From assembly GCA_018399515.1 (NCBI GenBank), contig JAGYOB010000136.1, positions 1 to 15,719 of the forward strand: a stretch of DNA of 15,719 bases, written 5' to 3'. Position numbers and translations under genes: made by a program. The notes beneath the pieces were generated by a model that worked only from the letters and a program-made list of their open reading frames with translations, made no database searches and was not told the DNA's origin. This DNA comes from Candidatus Nanopelagicales bacterium (GTDB lineage: Bacteria; Actinomycetota; Actinomycetes; S36-B12). Below are positions 1-5,894 of the stretch, in pieces. Position 1 is the first letter of the stretch. The number at the start of each line of letters is the position of its first letter.

Positions 1-180
1 GGCGCCGGTTGGTCCGGTGGAGCCGTCGGGGCGGATCTGGCGAGGTGCCACGGGCGGGTAACCCTCCAGGTGGTGGAGCGGGGTTGACGGGTGGGGCGGT
101 CGGTACGGAAGGGGTGTTCTCCTAGGGTAAGTGACGCGCCAGCCGGATGAGCGGTGCCCGGATCGGGGGTTCTTCGCCGA
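1..180. other. Unassigned GC-rich stretch at the window edge
   Basis: No start-to-stop gene can be supported here. On the plus strand the three frames enter from outside the window and stop at about 59-61 (TAA), 85-87 (TGA) and 123-125 (TAG), so one could be the tail of an upstream gene. The residues they encode are Gly/Arg/Pro-rich and match no family I recognise. The minus strand is free of stops up to about position 122, but an ORF starting at 194 gives a basic low-complexity peptide that does not look like a real N-terminus. In mycobacteria the neighbour on this side of whiB4 is a penicillin-binding protein (ponA2); I could not confirm that here. Confidence 0.4.
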
Positions 181-276
181 AATGAACAACCCATGACCGA
201 TTGTCTGATGATGTGGATCACAAACTTAGTCTATTAAGACTATACATAACTGGTCATAATAGACCTGTCTGATGAT
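181..276 (+). promoter_or_regulatory. AT-rich structured upstream region of wblA
   Basis: This stretch is strikingly AT-rich for the window and is the likely wblA promoter region. It holds a hexamer inverted repeat TAGTCT/AGACTA (227-232 and 237-242, 4-nt gap). A wider 8-bp inverted repeat GTCTATTA/TAATAGAC lies at 229-236 and 257-264. An 11-bp direct repeat TGTCTGATGAT lies at 202-212 and 266-276, 64 bp apart. CATAAT at 255-260 is the best -10-like hexamer, but no convincing -35 is seen. The arrangement suggests binding sites for one or more dimeric regulators. The regulator is unknown. Confidence 0.5.
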
Positions 277-405
277 CCGCGGGGCGCGTAGCGTCCGGCG
301 TTGCCAGAGGAGATCACAGTCACGCACGTGAACCACGACACCTGTGGGGCGCATGTGACGAACGCGATCTTCATCACGCGGTTCTGGAAGGAGATGTTCG
401 ATCAC

Positions 406-723
406 ATGACTGCCTCCGGTGAATGGACGGTTAATGCCGCCTGCCGCACGACCGACCCGGATTCACTGTTCGTTCAGGGCGCCGCCCAGAACCGCGCCAA
501 GGTGATCTGTTCGGGGTGCCAGGTGCGCACCGAGTGCCTCGCCGATGCTTTGGATAACCGGGTGGAGTTCGGTGTCTGGGGCGGGATGACCGAACGTGAG
601 CGCCGCGCGCTGCTGCGCCGCCGCCCCCACGTGACCTCCTGGCGCGAGCTGCTGCTCAGCGCCCGCGATGCCTATGAGCGCACCGGCAGCGACTCCGCAG
701 CCAGCGCGTCCCGCGCCTCCTAG
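406..723 (+). CDS. wblA: WhiB-family iron-sulfur transcription regulator, WblA/WhiB4 type
   Basis: Wbl proteins bind a [4Fe-4S] cluster through four Cys and control transcription together with the primary sigma factor. WblA is known for control of antibiotic production and development in Streptomyces; the mycobacterial ortholog WhiB4 is a redox sensor. With the ATG at 406 (105 aa) the Cys are C13, C35, C38 and C44 (C-X21-C-X2-C-X5-C), followed by GVWGG at 56-60 and the RRRP and VTSW segments typical of WblA. The ATG at 406 was chosen because the Met-to-first-Cys distance matches Streptomyces WblA as I remember it; AAGGAG at 388-393 lies 12 nt upstream. The frame stays open to a TTG at 301 and a GTG at 328, which would add up to 35 residues with no recognisable homology. 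The gene converges on the inserted AbiEi/DUF559 gene. The family call is firm; the start is not. Confidence 0.9.
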   Translation: MTASGEWTVNAACRTTDPDSLFVQGAAQNRAKVICSGCQVRTECLADALDNRVEFGVWGGMTERERRALLRRRPHVTSWRELLLSARDAYERTGSDSAASASRAS

Positions 724-744
724 CCCCCCACCCCCGAGAACCTG

Positions 745-807
745 CGTCTTAGTTACCTAAATGGTCGATAACTCACGTAGTTATCGACCATTTAGGTAAC
801 TAAGACG
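745..807. repeat. Perfect hairpin repeat, copy 1 (29-bp arms, 5-nt loop)
   Basis: Arms at 745-773 and 779-807 are exact reverse complements over 29 bp, around the loop CACGT. The arm starts CGTCTTAGTTACC and is AT-rich compared with the genes around it. The identical arm sequence recurs at 1998-2060. This copy lies 22 bp past the wblA stop and 13 bp before the stop of the minus-strand gene at 821, so it could end transcription from both sides. No T-tract follows the stem in either direction, so it is not a textbook intrinsic terminator. The sequence just right of both copies is also shared (GAAAGGGG). Confidence 0.95.
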
Positions 808-820
808 AAAGGGGCGGAGG

Positions 821-1918
821 TTAGGCGGCAGTTCGTGCTGCGCGAAGGGCGCGGTTGATCCTCGCCATCACTGCCTTGGGGTCTGCGAGCAATTCATCCC
901 AGGTCCACCGGATGACGGTCCATCCCGCCGCCTCGAGTGCGCGTTGTCGCAGGAGTTCTTGATTCTTCGCATGGCGCACCTCGGCGGGGGTAGTCCCATA
1001 CTTCGCTAGTCCATCGGCCTCTGCGATGACCTTGCAATCGGGCCAGCAGAAATCAACCCGGTAGGTGATCCCGTCGGCACCGACGATGTGCTGCTGCAGC
1101 TTCGGTGTCGGAACTCCAAAGACGAACATGTGCCCCCGCGACCACGATTCCAATGGTGATTCCGAACAGGGATCGATCAGTTCGGCGACTGCATCAACGC
1201 TTCGGATGCCCGGCCCGTATCGAAAGCGCGAACGCATTGTGGCGATGAGGTCGACCGCCTCTGTTGCATCACTGGCTCCGGCGCGAGCGGTCGCAGCATC
1301 GAGAACGACAAGAGACTCTGGTAGCAGAAGTGACGCGGCGCGAGACCGACGAGTAGTGCGATAGCCCATACGAACGATGTCAATAGCCGCATGGATCATC
1401 GACGTCACGGGGATGCCGTCAATCACGGTGATATCAGCGGGAAAATCGCGAACGCGTCGCACCACAGCGTTGCCATCGCGATAGCCGCATCGCCGGCCTT
1501 GCGATTCCAAAACCATGATCTCCACTGAGTCACGAAGTGGCAGTGATGAAGGCGGATGGATGAAGGGAAGTTGGTGGAGCTCTCCGGCGAGGGGGCCGGT
1601 AATGACCGCATCCATTCCGGCAAAGGGAGCCAAAGCAACCCGGGCGCGTGCCACTGCGGACAACTCCGGAAGTGATTCAGGATGGACGAGGGAGTAGAGG
1701 CCGTGTCGCAGGCGTGTGAGGTATCCGCACCGTTCGAGCGAACGCAGATGTGCACGGGAAATGCCGAGATCGACGACATCGGCGAGGGTGAAAGGCTGGT
1801 TGCCGAATTCAGAAAGCAGATTGGTGAAGCGGGCCTGCGTCGACGTCCGTCCTCGTCGGGGGTGAGACGTCGATTGCTGGTCCGGAGAAGTCGATTGCTG
1901 GTGTGAGGAAAGTGGCAT
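821..1918 (-). CDS. AbiEi-like winged-helix protein fused to a DUF559 (Vsr-like) endonuclease domain
   Basis: This is a 365-aa protein of a type common in Actinobacteria. Residues about 31-78 look like the N-terminal winged helix-turn-helix of AbiEi antitoxins (type IV toxin-antitoxin). The C-terminus is a DUF559 domain related to Vsr and PD-(D/E)XK nucleases: VDFCW at 288-292 with D289, then EADG at 300-303 with E300 and D302, and a hydrophobic WTVIRWTW strand at about 333-340. No AbiEii toxin gene is adjacent, so it is an orphan. It interrupts the wblA/ArsA neighbourhood, is flanked by identical hairpins, and two 60-base samples are about 52-53% GC against 63-72% in two samples of the next gene, which suggests transfer. 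Near the N-terminus a 7-residue repeat (QQSTSPD, then QQSTSHP) is encoded by 21-bp tandem units. The start at 1918 is the only Met before the HTH; its ribosome site is weak. Whether it cuts DNA is unknown. Confidence 0.8.
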   Translation of the reverse strand: MPLSSHQQSTSPDQQSTSHPRRGRTSTQARFTNLLSEFGNQPFTLADVVDLGISRAHLRSLERCGYLTRLRHGLYSLVHPESLPELSAVARARVALAPFAGMDAVITGPLAGELHQLPFIHPPSSLPLRDSVEIMVLESQGRRCGYRDGNAVVRRVRDFPADITVIDGIPVTSMIHAAIDIVRMGYRTTRRSRAASLLLPESLVVLDAATARAGASDATEAVDLIATMRSRFRYGPGIRSVDAVAELIDPCSESPLESWSRGHMFVFGVPTPKLQQHIVGADGITYRVDFCWPDCKVIAEADGLAKYGTTPAEVRHAKNQELLRQRALEAAGWTVIRWTWDELLADPKAVMARINRALRAARTAA

Positions 1919-1997
1919 ACACCGATTCTGCGGAGTTATCCGAAAGTGCGGCTCCGTTATCCACAGCCGACCGACTCCCCACCCCGACCAGCCCCCC
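1919..1997 (-). promoter_or_regulatory. Upstream region of the AbiEi/DUF559 gene with paired TTATCC boxes
   Basis: TTATCC occurs twice on the plus strand, at 1936-1941 and 1957-1962, exactly 21 bp apart. The second lies in TTATCCACA (1957-1965), a perfect match to the classical DnaA-box consensus. The first (TTATCCGAA) matches 7 of 9. A GGAG/CTCC dyad surrounds the first box. Read on the minus strand, the boxes are GGATAA elements that could serve as a -10 region or as an operator for autoregulation, as known for AbiEi proteins. No clear -35 is visible. Confidence 0.35.
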
Positions 1998-2060
1998 CGT
2001 CTTAGTTACCTAAATGGTCGATAACTGCGTGAGTTATCGACCATTTAGGTAACTAAGACG
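1998..2060. repeat. Perfect hairpin repeat, copy 2 (29-bp arms, 5-nt loop)
   Basis: Arms at 1998-2026 and 2032-2060 are identical to those of the copy at 745-807; only the loop differs (GCGTG instead of CACGT). Read on the other strand this loop is CACGC, one base from the first copy's loop. The right arm contains the stop codon of the ArsA-type gene (TAG, complement of 2053-2055), so the hairpin is built into that gene's 3' end. A run of seven C ends in the first base of the left arm, and GAAAGGGG follows the right arm. Confidence 0.95.
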
Positions 2061-3267
2061 AAAGGGGTGGTGAGGGGGGTTGGGTGAGGAGGGTGGCGAC
2101 GGTGCGCAGACCTTCGAGGTCGTGCACATCCTCGGCCAGAGCCGGCACCTGCGCGGCCGGCACCAGCGGATGGGCTGCAGTGAACCGCATCGCCAGGCGC
2201 TGCTGAGACGTGCGGGTGCGCATCCGATCGGCATGCAGCGTCAACAGCGCAGCGGCGTCGAGGTGCTCGCCCGATTCGGTCAGGTGATCGGCCGCGACCA
2301 TCGCCTCCTCCGCTGACAGTTCCGGCGCCCGCACCGACATCACCCGGTTGAGCACGAGCCCGGCCAGCGGCATTTTGTCGTCTTCGAGCCGCTCCACGAA
2401 ATACGACGCTTCGCGCAGCGCATCGCGCTCGGGGGAGGCGACCACGACGAACGCGGTGCCTGGATCGGCGAGAAGCGCGTAGGTCTGCTCCGCCCGTTCC
2501 CGGAATCCACCGAACATCGTGTCGACTGCTGCCACGAACGCACCGAGGTCGGCGAGGAGCTGCGCACCGAGAATCTTGGTCAGCACGCCCGCGAACAGCC
2601 CGAAACCCGCCCCCAGAAGGCGACCGATGCCGCGTCCGGCCCCGCGTGCCGGTGCGGTCAGGACCCGGATGAAGCGACCGTCGAGGAAGGTGCCGAGTCG
2701 CTCGGGTGCATCCAGGAAATCCAGCGCGGACCGTGACGGCGGGGTGTCGACGACGATGAGGTCCCAGGTGCCGTCGGTATCGGCCTCGGCGCGCAGTTGG
2801 CCGAGTTTCTCCATCGCCATGTATTCCTGCGTCCCGGCGAAGGACGACGACAGCGCCTGATAGAAGGGGTTGTCCAAGATGGCCTGTGCGCGTTCGGGGT
2901 CGCTGTGAGATTCGACGACCTCGTCGAACGTGCGCTTCATATCGAGCATCATCGCGTGCAGGCTTCCGTCACCTTCGACGCCGACGACCGGACGCGGAGT
3001 GTTGTCCAACTCCGTCAGCCCCATGGCCTGAGCCAGGCGCCGCGCCGGATCGATGGTGAGCACGCAGACGTTGCGGCCGTGTTCGGCAGCACGCAGGGCA
3101 AGCGCTGCTGCGGTCGTGGTCTTGCCCACCCCGCCAGCGCCGCAGCACACGATGATGCGGGTATTGAGATCATCGATGACGTCATCGAGATCCAGTAGCG
3201 GAGCTTTCAGATCCAGCAGAGTGCCTGCTGCATCGACGCTGTCAGTCTTCTCGGCCATCGTCGTCAC
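2053..3267 (-). CDS. ArsA/Get3-like P-loop ATPase, second subunit (Rv3680-like)
   Basis: This is a 404-aa SIMIBI-class ATPase of the anion-transporting ATPase family. The P-loop is GAGGVGKTT at 43-51; the position of the family's signature Lys (GKGGxGKT) holds Ala44, while the Walker Lys49 is kept. TIDPARR at 71-77 corresponds to the switch region after the P-loop. Its upstream partner keeps the signature Lys, so a heterodimer with unequal sites is plausible. In M. tuberculosis the homologous pair Rv3679/Rv3680 is reported to act together in metabolism and drug tolerance; no arsenic pump gene is nearby, so arsenite export is unlikely. It starts with GTG at 3267, overlapping the partner's stop by 4 nt (GTGA), which points to translational coupling; an ATG at codon 4 is the alternative. 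Its last codons and stop lie inside the hairpin repeat. Confidence 0.9.
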   Translation of the reverse strand: MTTMAEKTDSVDAAGTLLDLKAPLLDLDDVIDDLNTRIIVCCGAGGVGKTTTAAALALRAAEHGRNVCVLTIDPARRLAQAMGLTELDNTPRPVVGVEGDGSLHAMMLDMKRTFDEVVESHSDPERAQAILDNPFYQALSSSFAGTQEYMAMEKLGQLRAEADTDGTWDLIVVDTPPSRSALDFLDAPERLGTFLDGRFIRVLTAPARGAGRGIGRLLGAGFGLFAGVLTKILGAQLLADLGAFVAAVDTMFGGFRERAEQTYALLADPGTAFVVVASPERDALREASYFVERLEDDKMPLAGLVLNRVMSVRAPELSAEEAMVAADHLTESGEHLDAAALLTLHADRMRTRTSQQRLAMRFTAAHPLVPAAQVPALAEDVHDLEGLRTVATLLTQPPSPPLSS

Positions 3268-4289
3268 GCCATCCCCTGCTCGCGCAGCAAGCGCGAAAGC
3301 TCGAACAATGACGCCACATCCATGCCACCGGCAAGGAACGGCAACTCGTACACCGGTGTTCCCAACTGCGCGATCTGCTTCCGCTCGGTCGATTCGAGCG
3401 CGACCCGCGCCGCATGGTCGCTGGCCTCGGCGAGCAACGCATCGGTGATGGCTTTACCTGCTTTCGAACGGGCTCCACCGAGTCCTGCCGCGGCCACGCC
3501 GTCAGCGATCCTCGTGCGCGGAAGCCCGGAGGTTGCGGCCAGCGCCAGCGATTGGGCGTCCAGCATCGGCGGGCGTGTCATGTTCACCACGATCCCACCC
3601 ACGGGCAGCGCCGCATCGCGAAGTTCGGCGACGCCATCGGCTGTCTCTTGCACCGGCATCTCTTCGAGCAGGGTCGTCAGGTGCACCGCGGTGCGTTCGG
3701 AACGCAGCACCGCCATCACCGAATCGGCCTGGCTGCGGATGGGGCCGACCTTCGCCAGGCCGGCGATCTCGGTGTTGACGTTGAGAAACCGAGTGATGCG
3801 CCCGGTGGGGGGAGCATCCAGCACCACGGCGTCGTACGGGTTCGCGCTTCCCTTGTCTTTGCGACGGACGAGTTCGATGGCTTTTCCGGTCAGCAGCACA
3901 TCACGCAAACCCGGAGCGATCGTTGTGGCGAAATCCACTGCTCCCATGCGCCGCAGCACTGATCCGGCGCGGCGAAGGTTGTAGAACATCTCGAGGTATT
4001 CCAGGAGCGCTTCCTCGGGATCGACGGCCAATCCCCACACCTCGCCGCCACCGGGGGCGACCGACAGTTTCCGTTCGTCATAGGGCAGCGGGGGAGTGTC
4101 GAACAACTGGGCGAGACCTTGGCGGCCCTCGACCTCCATCACCATCACCCGGCGGCCCTCGGATGCCAGGGCCAGCGCCAAGGCCGCAGCCACCGTCGTT
4201 TTGCCGGTCCCGCCCTTGCCGGACACGACATGCAACAGCGCGTCAGACCAGTCAGCACCCGCGACGGGCGAGGGCGAATCCACGGGCAC
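3264..4289 (-). CDS. ArsA/Get3-like P-loop ATPase, first subunit (Rv3679-like)
   Basis: This is a 341-aa ATPase. The deviant Walker A GKGGTGKTT at residues 24-32 has both the signature Lys25 and the Walker Lys30. The following switch reads EVEGRQG instead of the DPAH of true arsenite or tail-anchored-protein ATPases. It is the first gene of a two-gene operon with the second ArsA-like subunit (4-nt overlap). I chose GTG at 4289 because a -10-like TAGGCT lies exactly 7 nt before it on the minus strand (complement of 4297-4302). This spacing fits a leaderless mRNA and recurs at other genes here. The frame extends to a GTG at 4316, which would add 9 residues. The ATPase fold is certain; the cellular substrate is unknown. 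Confidence 0.88.
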   Translation of the reverse strand: MPVDSPSPVAGADWSDALLHVVSGKGGTGKTTVAAALALALASEGRRVMVMEVEGRQGLAQLFDTPPLPYDERKLSVAPGGGEVWGLAVDPEEALLEYLEMFYNLRRAGSVLRRMGAVDFATTIAPGLRDVLLTGKAIELVRRKDKGSANPYDAVVLDAPPTGRITRFLNVNTEIAGLAKVGPIRSQADSVMAVLRSERTAVHLTTLLEEMPVQETADGVAELRDAALPVGGIVVNMTRPPMLDAQSLALAATSGLPRTRIADGVAAAGLGGARSKAGKAITDALLAEASDHAARVALESTERKQIAQLGTPVYELPFLAGGMDVASLFELSRLLREQGMA

Positions 4290-4344
4290 GAACGCGAGCC
4301 TAACGCCAACGGGCACGCCGATGCCGAGGCGCTAGGGTCGAGCC
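4290..4344. promoter_or_regulatory. Back-to-back leaderless promoters for the ArsA pair and DUF4177-RidA
   Basis: This 55-bp region separates two divergent starts. On the minus strand TAGGCT (complement of 4297-4302) is followed by 7 nt and GTG. On the plus strand TAGGGT (4333-4338) is followed by 6 nt and ATG. Both fit the actinobacterial -10 pattern TANNNT placed so that transcription starts at or next to the start codon. The -35 regions of the two promoters would interlock between the two -10 boxes; neither resembles TTGACA. No Shine-Dalgarno sequence is visible before either gene. Confidence 0.55.
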
Positions 4345-4515
4345 ATGACCGCAGAGAAGACCACGTGGGAATACGCCACGGTGCCCGTGCTCATTCATGC
4401 CACCAAGCAGATCCTGGACACCTGGGGAGCCGACGGCTGGGAGTTGGTGCAGATCGTCCCTGGCCCCCAGCAGGAGAACGTCGTGGCGTACTTCAAACGC
4501 CCGGTGGGGTCGTGA
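4345..4515 (+). CDS. Small DUF4177 protein (Rv3678A-like)
   Basis: This 56-residue protein (MTAEKTTWEYATVPVL to the C-terminal RPVGS) has the DUF4177 pattern: WEYATVPV, then ILDTWGADGWELVQIVPG, then a final strand VVAYFKRP. Function is unknown. The same small gene precedes RidA in mycobacteria and Streptomyces as I recall them. It begins with an ATG 6 nt after TAGGGT, suggesting a leaderless transcript, and its TGA overlaps the GTG of RidA (GTGA, 4512-4515), so the two are probably translationally coupled. It is short enough to be missed by length filters, but family pattern, promoter and coupling support it. Confidence 0.85.
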   Translation: MTAEKTTWEYATVPVLIHATKQILDTWGADGWELVQIVPGPQQENVVAYFKRPVGS

Positions 4516-4988
4516 GCGCCTCAGCGCAGCAGCCTTCACAGCGACTGGCCGAACTCGGCATCACCCTGCCCGAGGTCGTCAAGCCGCTGGCGGCCTATGT
4601 GCCCGCGATGGTCAGCGGCCGCCATGTCTACACCTCGGGCCAGTTGCCGATGCGTGATGGACAGAACATCGCCGTTGGCACCGTCGGATCGCAGGTCGAT
4701 CCGGATACGGCGTATCAGTGCGCCCGGCAGTGCGCGATCAACGCCATCGCCGCAGCCGCATCCGTGGCCGGTGGTGTCGATGCGTTGACCGGTGTGGTGA
4801 AGGTCGTCGGGTTCGTGGCGAGCGAGCCGGGTTTCACCGGTCAGCCGGCGGTCGTCAACGGTGCGAGTGAATTGCTGCTCGAGGTCTTCGGTGACACCGG
4901 ACGCCATGCGCGTTCGGCTGTCGGAGTCGCTGCACTGCCCATGGGTGTGCCCGTGGAGGTGGAGATGATCTTCGAGGTGGGCGACTGA
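4512..4988 (+). CDS. RidA/YjgF/YER057c-family protein (Rv3678c-like)
   Basis: Classical RidA hydrolyses reactive enamine/imine intermediates from PLP enzymes. This 158-aa protein belongs to the longer actinobacterial subgroup. The key signature is ARSAVGVAALPMGVPVEVE at about 133-151, with Arg134 at the position of the substrate-binding Arg of active RidA; VYTSGQLP at 39-46 is also typical. The longer N-terminus (about 30 residues before the first strand) is usual for this subgroup. The start is GTG 4512, overlapping the DUF4177 stop. The frame stays open far upstream through DUF4177, but that extension is a shadow. A NUDIX gene follows after 14 bp, so DUF4177-RidA-NUDIX is likely one transcript. 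The deaminase role is inferred from the family. Confidence 0.9.
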   Translation: MSASAQQPSQRLAELGITLPEVVKPLAAYVPAMVSGRHVYTSGQLPMRDGQNIAVGTVGSQVDPDTAYQCARQCAINAIAAAASVAGGVDALTGVVKVVGFVASEPGFTGQPAVVNGASELLLEVFGDTGRHARSAVGVAALPMGVPVEVEMIFEVGD

Positions 4989-5002
4989 ACGGCAAGCCGC
5001 GG

Positions 5003-5872
5003 ATGCCCGCCGAGCTCACTCGTCGCGCGGCAGCACTCGCGGCGGGGGATGGCTCGTGGATTCCGCCTGTTGCCAGGCCGGCTTCGACGGTCGTGTTGCT
5101 GCGCGAGGCTACGCAGCGGCCCATGACGTACCTGATGCGTCGGGCGCCGTCGATGGCGTTCGCCGCGGGAATGCATGTGTTTCCCGGCGGCCGCATCGAT
5201 GATGCGGACCTGGCTGCGCGTATCGAATTCGTCGGTGATCCCATCGACGCGGCTCGGATGACTGCCGATGCCGATCTTGCTCGCGGGATCGTCGTCGGTG
5301 CGGTGCGAGAGGTGTTCGAAGAAACCGGGGTGCTGCTCGCCGTCGACGAATCCGGCCGTCTGCCCGTGGAAGACCGGCAGTGGGAAGACGATCGGATGGC
5401 GGTGAATGATTCCTCCGAGCAGCTGCCTTTGATTCTTGCCCGCCGTGGCCTGGCGATCGATCCGGATCTGCTGCCGCTGTGGTCGCACTGGATCACCCCC
5501 GAGGTCGAGGAACGCCGATACGACGTGCGGTTCTTCGTCACCCGCGTGCCTGAGGGCCAGTCGGTGCGCGATGTCAGCGGTGAGGCCGATCGCTGCATCT
5601 GGGTCGATCCGGCGCAGGCACTGACCGAGTATCACGAAGGCCGGATGGCGATGCTGCCCCCGACGGTGTCGACGCTAGCCGATCTCGTGGACCTAGCCGA
5701 TGCGGCCGACCTCGCCGTGCGGGCGCGAGAACGCGTCGTGCGCCCACTGCTGCCCCGCACCCGGATGGTTGATGGCGACATCGTCTGGGAGGTCGTCGAT
5801 GCGCGCACCGATGAGGTCGTGTGGTCACTGGAGGGCCCACCTGCCGGTTCGGAATCCCGCGGCGTGAACTGA
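5003..5872 (+). CDS. NUDIX hydrolase with split Nudix box (NUDT7/NUDT19-like layout)
   Basis: This 289-aa protein has FPGGRIDDADL at about 60-70 and the catalytic half of the Nudix box, REVFEETGVL, at 102-111 (metal-ligand Glu at 103, 106 and 107). The distance between the two halves is much larger than in the 23-residue canonical box. Such an insertion is known from NUDT7/NUDT19-type CoA or acyl-CoA diphosphatases. The substrate is therefore probably a CoA-type or other bulky nucleotide; this is inferred. The ATG at 5003 follows the RidA stop by 14 bp and has no strong ribosome site. M. tuberculosis lacks a NUDIX gene at this place as far as I recall, whereas other actinobacteria have one. 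Confidence 0.85.
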   Translation: MPAELTRRAAALAAGDGSWIPPVARPASTVVLLREATQRPMTYLMRRAPSMAFAAGMHVFPGGRIDDADLAARIEFVGDPIDAARMTADADLARGIVVGAVREVFEETGVLLAVDESGRLPVEDRQWEDDRMAVNDSSEQLPLILARRGLAIDPDLLPLWSHWITPEVEERRYDVRFFVTRVPEGQSVRDVSGEADRCIWVDPAQALTEYHEGRMAMLPPTVSTLADLVDLADAADLAVRARERVVRPLLPRTRMVDGDIVWEVVDARTDEVVWSLEGPPAGSESRGVN

Positions 5873-5881
5873 CACAGCGGC

Positions 5882-5887
5882 TAGGCT
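5882..5887 (+). promoter_or_regulatory. -10 element (TAGGCT) of a probable leaderless MBL promoter
   Basis: TAGGCT lies exactly 7 nt before the ATG of the MBL-fold gene, the same hexamer and spacing as at the first ArsA-like gene. No Shine-Dalgarno is seen. The MBL gene may thus have its own promoter although it follows the NUDIX gene by only 22 bp. Confidence 0.45.
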
Positions 5888-5894
5888 GCAGCAG

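Noticed and set aside
212..222. TGTG-GAT-CACA as a Crp binding site upstream of wblA
   Set aside because: The half-sites are separated by 3 nt, not the spacing of the TGTGA-N6-TCACA consensus, so a Crp dimer should not fit.
745..807. Hairpin as the end of a classical insertion sequence
   Set aside because: No transposase is encoded between the copies, and no target-site duplication could be seen outside them; it is kept as an unexplained repeat.
821..1918. Complete type IV AbiE toxin-antitoxin pair
   Set aside because: Only the AbiEi-like part, fused to a nuclease domain, is present; no nucleotidyltransferase (AbiEii) gene lies next to it.
4119..4511. Open frame running upstream of RidA that would give a 289-aa protein
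   Set aside because: The extension reads antisense through the ArsA-like gene and out of frame through DUF4177, is His/Arg/Gly-rich, and RidA has a family-fitting GTG at 4512 coupled to DUF4177.
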